Shown here: piece by piece, positions 11,761 to 25,443 of the stretch
Position numbering within the stretch: position 1 is the stretch's first letter
How the letters are laid out: every line of letters starts with the position of its first letter
Assembly: GCA_020746995.1 (NCBI GenBank)
Contig: JAGPXD010000002.1
Coordinates: 1-64,000 of the forward strand
DNA: 64,000 nt
Reading direction: 5' to 3'
Source: Plectosphaerella cucumerina
Taxonomy: Eukaryota; Ascomycota; Sordariomycetes; Glomerellales; Plectosphaerellaceae
The notes under the pieces: model-generated
Told to the model about the DNA's origin: nothing
Seen by the model: only the letters and a program-made list of their open reading frames with translations
The model's database searches: none
Position numbers and translations under genes: made by a program

Positions 11761-12747
11761 CCGGTATACCTAGGGCCTCTAGGTTATTAAGTACCTAGTA
11801 TTTATAACTATCTAATACCGATAGTAACTTAGTAGGAGCCGGAGGGTCTACCTCTATATCCTCCCGCTCTAGTTCCTTTATCCTACGTTAGAAAGCCTCT
11901 TTAGCCTGTAATTATATTTACTTCCGGATTTTACGGATATAATAAAAGTAGTTTATAACTTTAAATATCTCCTATTAAAGTTACTTAATTACTTCCTTTA
12001 CTTCTTCCTTACGATACTTACTCTTTTTCGGACTTCTTAAGATAAGTTACTATTATAACGGTTAGAAACTAAACTACCTCTTTCTAGGACTATAAGCACT
12101 TATATAACGATATAACTAATACCCCGTTATAAGGATAAGTATACTTAATATATTCTAAGTACTTTAAGCTTTTTTTATTTATTTAGTAGTAAAGTTTCCG
12201 CTAGAAGTAAAAGGTATAAGGTATATCGGGATTAAGGCTTTATTATTTAATTCGGGCGGTAAGTTACTAACGTTTAAGAGTTTTACGGGAATAATCCGGT
12301 TTTAAGATTCGACTAGATATAGTATTAGTAAGAAGGTTATAAGAGTAATAACCCTAGTAGGAAGATAAGTAAGGGGGTTATACCTACTTATAGTCGCTAG
12401 GATATTAACCTAGAGGAGGGGAATCTTATAATACCTAAAGTTAGTACCGTAATAATAGGGGTATATAGTAGGTAAGCTAGGACTAATAGATAAGTAGTAG
12501 GATAAGTCCGAACCGAATAGACTAATACGTAACGAGTTACGTAACGGAAAGGAGTATACTAAGGATATAAGCCTTATAGCTTATAGCTTACTTTATTCTC
12601 TATAAGCCTCGAGGGAATACTACTCGCGATACTCCCTCTTAGGATAAGTATTAGTCCGTTAGATTACCCTAAACGGTAATCTATTACCCTTCCCTTTAGT
12701 ATATAGTATAGGTACTTACTTAATAAATACCCTAAGATAGTTTTATA
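11761..12747. other. RIP-degraded DNA between gypsy and inverted repeat B
   Basis: AT-rich and stop-ridden. In the minus orientation the part from 12,748 down to about 12,200 keeps weak similarity to the region after inverted-repeat copy A. The segment at about 11,780-12,050 is weakly protein-like on the minus strand. No domain recognised. Confidence 0.4.
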
Positions 12748-12939
12748 ATAGTAATTAATTTAAGTCTTTATTAGAAACCTCCTTAGCCTATAGTAAAGAA
12801 GCGTAATACTTTATAATAACACGATAAGTATAATAATAACGACTACTATAATATATTACTCCTTAGTTACCTAGTATATACTACTAGTATATACTACCTC
12901 GGTTCCAGACTATATATCCTCGGAAGATTATACCTAGGT
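12748..12939 (-). repeat. Inverted repeat copy B (partner 2,323-2,514)
   Basis: Reverse complement of copy A over 192 bp with no indel. Its outer boundary (ACCTAGGT at 12,932-12,939) is the same as that of copy A, so both mark the same end of one repeat family, in opposite orientation about 10.4 kb apart. Confidence 0.7.
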
Positions 12940-13369
12940 TATAATAATAACCTAAGTCCTAAAGAGAGGGTTCCTATACAGGCGGGATATTACTAAGGTC
13001 TATAGTTATAGTTAGGTAGAAACGGGCGGTAAGGAGTTTAGTCTTCTCCTTATAGGTAAATATAATTAGGGGGCTACTAATATCCTTAGATACCTATAGG
13101 TTAGGTATTTACGATAGTACGTAGGGGTATTAGTTTTACGTCTTTACCTACTTAGTAATAACCTAAATCCCTTCCGGGGTTTCCCTTTATTTATCTAATA
13201 TCTATTACTAGGAGGTTTATTTTACTAAGGTAATTATCTTACGTTTTACTATAATCGCCTAGGTAAGGGTATCTTTATCTACTTATATCTACTTTATAAC
13301 CTAGGACTTTCGCGTTTATCTCTCCTTTTAGACTACCTTATAATACTCCTTTATCTACTAGTTATTTTT

Positions 13370-14030
13370 AGGGGGGGCCCCTATATATTAACGGGTATAG
13401 GTAGTTACTATCGTCTAGAGGCGTTTAAAGAGGGAGAGTTAGGCGGTATCTATTACTTCGGCGGTTAGGAGTTCCTATAGTTTAGGCGGTTTAATAAAGG
13501 AGTATTTATAGTTAAGTTATACTAAGTCTAGGGCTCACTAATTAATATAGTCGGGTATATACAGGAGTTTATAGGGGATAGTATATATTTAACCTAGGTA
13601 GTCGGATCCGGTATAGGTAGCTATCTTTACCTAGGTACCTCCGAGGGCGGGTATAACCTAGATAAAGTCTATTATAGAGTCCTTATAACCGTATTTCTAC
13701 TAGGTAGGTATATCGGTAGGGGTAAAAAAGTCTAGTCCCTTATCCTCTACTAGTTATAGGAGGAGATCTATACCTGTATATACTTATCTACCTGTCTACT
13801 AAAAGGGGTAGTATAGGTTAAAGTCTCCTAGGAGGACTATAACCTCGGGCCTTAGTACCTAGCTAAGGTATATAATCGGGGTAGGCTTTATATATACTTA
13901 GTAAGCCGGGCGGTTATAAGTATATATAGATAAAAGAGACTACAGGTATATTTTCCTTAGCTAAGAGGGTTACCCGGTATTAGTCCTACTAGGCCTTATA
14001 TATCTATACTTAGTAGCGGTTATATATAAA
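13370..14030 (-). pseudogene. LINE endonuclease-domain remnant
   Basis: Minus-strand translation gives VVLGDFNLYHPF near 13,806-13,835, the GDFN box of exonuclease-endonuclease-phosphatase domains, then LDFFTPTDIPT and a DSIIDFI stretch (the usual T.DL block), in the order expected for LINE endonucleases. Interrupted by TAG/TAA. Confidence 0.65.
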
Positions 14031-14639
14031 AAAGGCCGCCTATAGCCTATTACCCCTAAAGGCCTAGATAACTATATAACTACTTTATAAGGGGTAGGGT
14101 ATACCTATTATCTCGTCCTAGGGGGGTTTTATACTATAATTATATTATACTTAGTAGGGGTATCTAGTACTTCTAGAAGGTTTTATCTACCTTACTATAT
14201 ATTCTATAAGAAGGCTATAAACCCCCTTATTTAGCCGCGGGCCCTTATTTACGTATATCCTCTACCCGTAGGGTCTATAACGGGGGAGGGAGTAGTAGGG
14301 CGGCTAGGGCTAAGGGGTTCTAGCTAACTCTCTAACTTAGGAATCTATTAATCGGGAGTATACCTAGGGGCGGGTTTATATTCTATCGCGGGTAGCTAGC
14401 CGCCGGTATAGCCGGTTAACTCCCTATACCCCTAGAGGTAGGAGTAGTTAAGGTTACCCTCCTCTTAGCCGGAGACTAAATAAGGGTAGGGCCTTATTCC
14501 TCCGCGGGCGGTAGTATATATACGGGTATAAGTATAGGTAGTTATTAGTCGGGGATAGTAAAAGTCTAGGGCTTAGTATACTAATCGGCTAGGGCCTCCT
14601 CGGCTTAGGCCTAGTATATAGTATAGTCTTATACCCAGG

Positions 14640-14945
14640 TAGTATAATAACTATAGTAGTTTACGTAACGTAACTTACGGCTACTCTTCCTATTATTATA
14701 GTAGTCTCTTCCTTTATAGTCCCGATCCCTATATCCTAGGTAGCTATAATATCCGTACTTTTATAGTCGCCTATAGTTAATTATAGTATACCTAAACCCC
14801 TAATATTTAAAATACTACTTTATACGGGCTATACTAACGTATAGGGAGGCGGTAAGTTACTTTACGTTAACTATAATCCCGTTATTATAGGCCTTCCTTA
14901 CTTAGGTAGGGTCTTTAAGGTTAAGGTAGAGGGATATATACTTAT
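14640..14945 (-). pseudogene. LINE ORF1 (gag-like) C-terminal remnant
   Basis: Minus-strand reading contains FKYQGFRYTIINYRR and RRLQKYGYYSYLGYRDRDYKG-like spacing, that is, CCHC knuckles in which Cys has become Tyr through TGY to TAY. The upstream half of ORF1 continues beyond the inserted element, at about 15,603-16,500. Confidence 0.6.
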
Positions 14946-14950
14946 AGTTA
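14943..14950. repeat. Target-site duplication TATAGTTA (left)
   Basis: Identical to 15,595-15,602 on the other side of the 644-bp element. Confidence 0.85.
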
Positions 14951-15594
14951 GGGCCTATCTAGAAAGCCCGTACGTTTAGCTAGTAAGCCCGTAAAAAGTA
15001 GGGGCCCGCCGGTAGCCTAAGCTCCCGCTATCGGGCTAAAATACAGGACTTAGGTATTTAACTAGGCACTAAGCCTAAAGCGGAAATTTAGTATAACCTA
15101 AGTACTTACTAAGCCTTTTTAAGAATTCTACTACCTACGCCCGTTTATACCCGCCCGCGCCGATTAGTAACCTTACGATAACTTTAATTAAATACTTACG
15201 ACCGGCGATTTAATTAAACCTACACCCGGGTATACCCCTCGCGATCGCTTTAATTAACGCCCTTATAACTAGCGATTCTAACGACCCTTATAACCGCTAG
15301 TTTAATTAAAACCTATACCCGGGCGCGCCGATCGGTAACCTCGCGATAGCTTTAAATCACACCGATTAGCGACCTCGCGATAACTTTAATTACCTATAGG
15401 ACTAGTATACCTAGCGGGCTAATAACCCTATATACAGGAAGTCTTTAGGGTATATTAAAACCCCTATTTTTAGCTAGGGCTTTATATAGCCTAGTAATAG
15501 TTTTTTATATAATAATAGCTTAATCGGGTTAGCGCGGTCGGCCCTAGTATTTACAGGCTTACTAGCTAAACGTATAGGCTTTCTAGATAGGCCC
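14951..15594 (+). mobile_element. Non-autonomous MULE-family element (644 bp)
   Basis: Bounded by inverted ends beginning GGGCCTATCTAGAAAGCC and by a perfect 8-bp duplication (TATAGTTA). It has no transposase. Its ends match the 3398-6900 MULE at about 43 of 50 positions, and its right half carries the same subterminal units (TTTAATTAAAC, CCCGGG, GCGATAGCTTTAAAT) and the same internal stretch CTATTTTTAGCTAGG. It therefore looks like an internally deleted derivative mobilised by a MULE transposase. It lies inside the LINE ORF1. Confidence 0.88.
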
Positions 15595-15602
15595 TATAGT
15601 TA
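15595..15602. repeat. Target-site duplication TATAGTTA (right)
   Basis: Identical partner of 14,943-14,950. Confidence 0.85.
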
Positions 15603-16700
15603 TTTACGTTTACGTACCTCGGTAGGGTAGTATATATAATAAAGGAGAGGGTAGGATTATCCCTCCTAATAAAGTCAAGGAGGTCTTTCTTTATAAGGCT
15701 ATCTATAGTCGCCTTCGGGAAGGGGCTAGTATAGATAGTATATTACGTATATCTAGCTTCGGCCTTAGTACTAAAGGCTATCTTTACTTATTCTTTATCC
15801 CCGGCGACTTTCTTAAGGGTTACTATATCCTTAAAAGTAAGGACTTATTCTCCTTACGGTAGCCTATAGGTAGCCGTAACTACCTTTATTCCTATAATAG
15901 TATTTACGATTATAATTACTTCTTTTAACTCCTTCCCTTTAAGGTTACTATTAAAGTCTCTAGTAACCTATATTTCGCGTTATTTATTATTTAAGACTAT
16001 AATTATAGGCAGGCGGGCGGCCGCGACCTAAGCCTAGGTTAGTTACCCTAGGTATCCCTTTAGGGGGAGGTAGTCTTTAATATCGTTAAGTTTACGGATA
16101 ATAGTAGTAAGTATACTCTCTAGTAACTAAAGGCTACCTCCTCTAGTTATAAGTACCTATAGGAGAGTATTTATAACCCTCTTAGTACCCTACTCGGTTT
16201 AGTCGGAGAGAAATTTCTTTCCTTAGTTAATTACTATCTTATAGTTACTTAGCTTAGCGGGCGGCTATAAACGCCTATATTCGGGTATAGGTATCTAGGG
16301 AGGCCCTTCCCTAAGTCCGCGGGATATTAGCTATCCGTCGGTATACCTAGGTTTAGGTTAACTACTAGTAAAGGGGTTATCTATAAAGGGGTTATCTATA
16401 ACTTAGGAGTAAGAAATACGTTTAGTCTTAACTACCTATACTTACTTACGGATAAAGCCCCCCCTTACGGGGGAGGCCGCCCGGCGGCCCGGAGTATCTT
16501 TTTTATTATAAGTAGCTAGAGGTTAGTATTATCGTAGGTATCTATATATAGTTTTAATCGGCTGTATACGATATAGGAGGGAAGTTTATTATTATCGCTT
16601 AGTATTATATATACCCGGTTATAACTAGTATATATACTATATAGTAGTTTATACTACTAGCTACTTATATAGCCTATTTAGGCTTAGTTATATATAGTAG

Positions 16701-17051
16701 ATCTATAGGTAATAGCTTACTACTTTGAAAGTTTCTAATTATCGAGTTATAGACTTTCGGAATTCTAAGATTTATATAATTAAATATAATACTAAGTACT
16801 AATAGTATTAGGTTATAAATAATTCTATATATAGATAGTATAGTATCTAATATATAGCTATAGTTATAATATAGTTATATAAAGCCTAGTGTCTAATATT
16901 AGTAATCTAAGAGATTTTAGTTAGTTACGAGTTTTAAGACTTCGGTAAAATACTCCCTATATTAATAGTATAGTATAGATATATAGTTTATATATTTAAT
17001 AAGTTTATATATTTAATAAAATCTATATAATATATAAAGACTTTAATAAGT
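16701..17051. other. Very AT-rich unassigned DNA
   Basis: Dominated by TATATA/TAATA tracts; no domain or gene recognised. Confidence 0.4.
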
Positions 17052-17168
17052 TAAGTTAAAGTTTCGGAATATAGTGACTACTAGAAGTAAAAATATAGTA
17101 TATACTTAGTAAAGAGACTATTTATAAACCCGGTTTAGATTTATAGCCGATGTCTTTATAATTAATAA
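17052..17168. repeat. Direct repeat, copy 2 (first copy 1,400-1,515)
   Basis: Begins TAAGTTAAAGTTTCGG and shares ATAGTATATACTTAGTAAAG and TCTTTATAATT with copy 1. Upstream of the shared part this copy has no MULE terminus, so it may represent the empty site for the element ending at 1,399. Confidence 0.65.
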
Positions 17169-17351
17169 TATATTCCTACATTAAGTATAATATAGATAAA
17201 ACTAGGGGCTATATATATAAGCTTTTAAACTCTCACTAGTATATTAGTATTATAGCCTTACTATTACCTCGTTCCGCTAGGGTACTTTTACTAGAGTACC
17301 TAGGGGCTATATATTTTTAAAGGAGTAAACTATACCTATGAGTTAAACTAG

Positions 17352-17436
17352 TTAATTAAACCACTACGTTAATTAAACCACTACGTCAATTAAACCACTA
17401 CGTTAATTAAACCACTACGTTAATTAAACCACTACG
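17352..17436. repeat. 17-bp tandem repeat, 5 copies, at the AT/GC boundary
   Basis: Five head-to-tail units of TTAATTAAACCACTACG; the third starts TC instead of TT. A partial sixth follows. The array sits exactly where the RIP-mutated block ends and ordinary sequence begins. The TTAATTAAACC core also occurs in the subterminal repeats of the MULE family, so the array may be derived from them. Confidence 0.93.
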
Positions 17437-17445
17437 TTAATTAAC

Positions 17446-22572
<5,127 letters not shown>

Positions 22573-23445
22573 ATAAGTGGCATTGCATGCCAATCTCTCC
22601 ACAAATCACGAGGAATGGTTCCGTCGTTTTCAACCCTCCAATCAAAAGTCACACAGGCGAAGTAGGCTGGTCAGTCATTATTACATTTTCGTGCGCAGTC
22701 TATCGCTAGGATGCTATCGTGCAATCGTTGTCTACCGTGAAAAAAAACCAAACACAGCCGGCTTCCTTTTGCCCCTGCTCCATTTCCTTTTCATCTGTCC
22801 GCGTAGAATTTCTATATTTTGTCTCGTGATCGATTACACAGCGTCGACCGGCGACTCAATGTTGGTACAGGGTGCGAAACCAGTTTCGCACAAGTCGGGA
22901 GAATCCATGATGCAATCTGGTGGGAAGAGGATCGTTCGACCGGCAGGAAAGTCCCGCTGTCGTGGGCTTCGAAATGTGATGACACAAAAGTAGTGCGATG
23001 AGGGTGGGACGAGCGGACCTCTCCCTCCCGTAGTGACGCCAGCCGCAATGGAACCCCTGCGAAATGGAATGGGGTAGGTTGCGTCGATGACGGGACGCGA
23101 CCATTTTTGGGGAGATGAGCGCAACTTGGCTGCGGCAATGGTTGGGCCGCCTGAGCGATGCACCCACGTCACGTCTGGTTTGATGACGCAGGGTCCGAAG
23201 ACTAGTCCGATTGCAGATGGAGTGACGTAGGGCGGAGCGACAATGATCTTCAGGGTCTCTCGATGATGTCAGGGCGGCCAAAGCAAGGCGATTGATTGGC
23301 TGCCCGCCGACTCGCATTGGACCCTGAATCAATGCAGTGTCCCACTTTCCCGTCACCCACATTGGGCGCGGGGTATGGACCCTGGAATGACCGCCAACTT
23401 TCTTGGTGCATCGGCAACAGGACTGTGCTGGCGAAACTTGGTGGC
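22573..23445. other. Convergent intergenic region, ARO1 / C2H2 factor
   Basis: About 870 bp holding the 3' ends of two convergent genes. Short overlapping open frames lack introns, motifs or codon bias; no gene is supported. Confidence 0.5.
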
Positions 23446-25443
23446 TCAACCCTGATTGCCCCGCCGGCGATACTTCCCGGGAAGTTCGACGTCTGGGTGG
23501 CAGACTCGGTAATGCCGGGTCAGGGCATCGGCGCGACTGAATGTCTTCTCTTCGGTGCAGAGGTTGCAACGAACCTTTTGCTTCCTAGCATTGTGTATTG
23601 TGTCTTCGTGGCGAGTCAGGTCGTATGGCCGGGAGAAGATTGTGCTGCATGGCTTGCCCGTGCTCGGGTTGATGCGGTCGCAACGGTGTGGTCCAGCTTG
23701 TGTGTTCAGGAAGCTAGGCGACACGGGGCTGGTGACTTCCGGATGTCTGATAGCTGCTGTTCCCAGGCCGTGGGGCTGACGATGGCCCTCTCGCTTGTGT
23801 TTCTGTAGGAGCGCAGGGGTCTCGAAGCGGAGAGTACATCCGTGATAGGTGCACGTGTACGTGCCTCCATCCGCGTTGCTTCCCATGGGCTTGGTGAGCT
23901 GACCAGGAGTGCTGGCCGAACTGTCGGTGGAGCCCGCCGAACTCAAGTTCGGAGTTATCCTCTGCTGTGACTGACGAGCGTGGGCGACAAATGGGTAATG
24001 CTGTGGGATCTGGATGGCCGAGTGCATCTGCTGTTGTGCGGTATACTGGTAGCCATCGTTGGAGGCGTTGTGCGGAAACAAGGCAAGCTGATCGACCGGA
24101 GCGCTCATCTTAGCCACCTGGCTGTCTGCTCCGAAATCCGAGGCAGTTTCCTGGGAAGGGAACAATGAAGGGAAAACCGAGTCGGTGTCGGGGCCGGGGA
24201 AATCGAGCATGGCGTCCTTGGGAGAAATCGTCTTGGGCGTGTCAGTCTCAGTCTTGGTCGCCATCTGCTGCTTCATGATGATGGCATCTTGGGCAGCTTT
24301 GTTGTGCTCGCGGATTTGGTGGGCAGAGTTGAAGCGCAAACGAGACGATGCGGCTGACCCAAAGTCGTGCGTCGAGGGTGCGAGAGGGGACCCGTGCCGG
24401 AATGGCGATCGATCCCGCGACGTGGTAGACGTCGGCGACTGGCTGGCACTGAGATGCTGTGTGTTTGCTGCGCTGAGTCGTTGAGCAAACAGTTCGTTGC
24501 TTGGAGAGATTTCGAGTTGCTGCTGATGCGACGGCGACGCGGACGTGATGGTGAAGCTCGGGTTGTACAACTCATCGCTGTAGATGTCTGTCATCGTCCG
24601 GTCAAGCTTTGGAGGCTCGGCCAATGCTGTTGTACAATCTGGTAAGCGGAAAGGTTCAGACCAGAAGTTTTCTTGTAGCAACTTACTTGTCCTGGTGCGT
24701 CGTCTGTCCTCGTCGGCAGGCTCTCCGAGTGTTGGCGTAGCTGGCGAGTCCCCGCCGACCGTCGAGCTGGCTACCGAGGCGGGGTGTGATCGATTGTAAG
24801 TGTTACCGAAATCTGGGGCCGGCAGAAGATTGATTCTGTCTGTTCTTGGCCTCTGGAGAGCAATGGCGGCAGGGTATCCCATTTCGGGGTGATCCACGTG
24901 GCCCAAGTTGTGGTAGCCTGAGAACATGCCGCCGTTGCCTCCCACAGCCTTGGCCAACTGATAGTATGAACTGTTGCCATCGTGCTGCATGTCGCCAAAG
25001 CCATCGCTAGCTGGGTCGGAGATGGCGATGTGCGGGTTCGAGGCGGCGTGGTTATATGGCGACGCAGGCCCGGCGGATCCCAGAGATGACAGAGAGGATT
25101 CGCGTTGGTGAGGCATTCGGCCAAAAGCCTTGTGCGCGTACTGGGACGAGAGAGACCATGGATCGGAGGGCATCAGGTCGGGCAGCTGGCTCAAATCCGT
25201 GAGACAGTCTTCTTCGGCGGTCGGCGGCGATGATCGATGGGTTGATGGAGAGTAAGATCTGTCGAAGTCGGAAATCTGGGAGCGCGGCACGAGGCTGTCC
25301 TGTAGGGCGGTGGTGTAACTTGATGGCTCTGGTTGCGAGCCGGTTGATGTGGCGAAGGGGTCGAAGGTATGTGTGTATCGAGGCTGGGTTTGAGCTTGAT
25401 GGTGTGTCTGTTGGGGGTACTGGTTTGGGCCGGACAAAAGCAT
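23446..25443 (-). CDS. C2H2 zinc-finger transcription factor, Rpn4-like fingers
   Basis: Exons on the minus strand: 25443-24687 and 24638-23446, with a 48-bp intron (GTAAGT...TTACCAG), giving 649 residues. The first 500 residues are low-complexity (Ser, Pro, Gln, His, Thr) as in activation regions. The last about 137 carry three fingers: C-x4-C...H-x4-H, a long-loop C-x10-C with FSRPYDLTRHEDTIH, and C-x2-C with FSRADALTRH, ending in a basic tail. The paired last two fingers resemble fungal Rpn4-type factors, which in yeast control proteasome genes; that function is only suggested here. The intron is a multiple of three without stops, so retention would add 16 residues. The ATG at 25443 (CACCATG) is preferred; an in-frame ATG at 25689 would add 82 residues that do not look like this family. 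Long upstream gap suggests a complex promoter. Confidence 0.87.
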   Translation of the reverse strand: MLLSGPNQYPQQTHHQAQTQPRYTHTFDPFATSTGSQPEPSSYTTALQDSLVPRSQISDFDRSYSPSTHRSSPPTAEEDCLTDLSQLPDLMPSDPWSLSSQYAHKAFGRMPHQRESSLSSLGSAGPASPYNHAASNPHIAISDPASDGFGDMQHDGNSSYYQLAKAVGGNGGMFSGYHNLGHVDHPEMGYPAAIALQRPRTDRINLLPAPDFGNTYNRSHPASVASSTVGGDSPATPTLGEPADEDRRRTRTSKLLQENFWSEPFRLPDCTTALAEPPKLDRTMTDIYSDELYNPSFTITSASPSHQQQLEISPSNELFAQRLSAANTQHLSASQSPTSTTSRDRSPFRHGSPLAPSTHDFGSAASSRLRFNSAHQIREHNKAAQDAIIMKQQMATKTETDTPKTISPKDAMLDFPGPDTDSVFPSLFPSQETASDFGADSQVAKMSAPVDQLALFPHNASNDGYQYTAQQQMHSAIQIPQHYPFVAHARQSQQRITPNLSSAGSTDSSASTPGQLTKPMGSNADGGTYTCTYHGCTLRFETPALLQKHKREGHRQPHGLGTAAIRHPEVTSPVSPSFLNTQAGPHRCDRINPSTGKPCSTIFSRPYDLTRHEDTIHNARKQKVRCNLCTEEKTFSRADALTRHYRVCHPDVELPGKYRRRGNQG

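Larger units (their letters stand above)
12940..16700 (-). mobile_element. LINE-like (non-LTR) retrotransposon relic, interrupted
   Basis: On the minus strand a gag-like ORF1 with CCHC knuckles is followed by an apurinic-endonuclease-like domain containing GDFN, the order found in fungal Tad-type LINEs. ORF1 is split by the 644-bp element at 14,951-15,594. I see no reverse transcriptase between the endonuclease and 12,940, so the 3' part is missing or displaced. The 5' limit is approximate. Non-functional because of RIP-type stops. Confidence 0.65.
1..17440. other. RIP-mutated AT-rich transposon compartment
   Basis: The dinucleotides CpA and TpG are almost absent over long stretches, while TpA and tracts of TAG/TAA are everywhere. 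This is the expected product of repeat-induced point mutation (C to T in CpA on either strand), a premeiotic defence of Pezizomycotina. No frame on either strand stays open for 60 codons. Conceptual translation nevertheless shows transposon domains in which Gln and Trp codons have become stops and Cys codons have become Tyr. The composition changes abruptly near 17,440. The block is probably constitutive heterochromatin; that is inference from the family of such regions, not something the sequence shows. Confidence 0.93.

Noticed and set aside
17352..17436. CRISPR-like array
   Set aside because: Units are contiguous 17-mers without spacers, in a eukaryotic genome; a simple tandem repeat.
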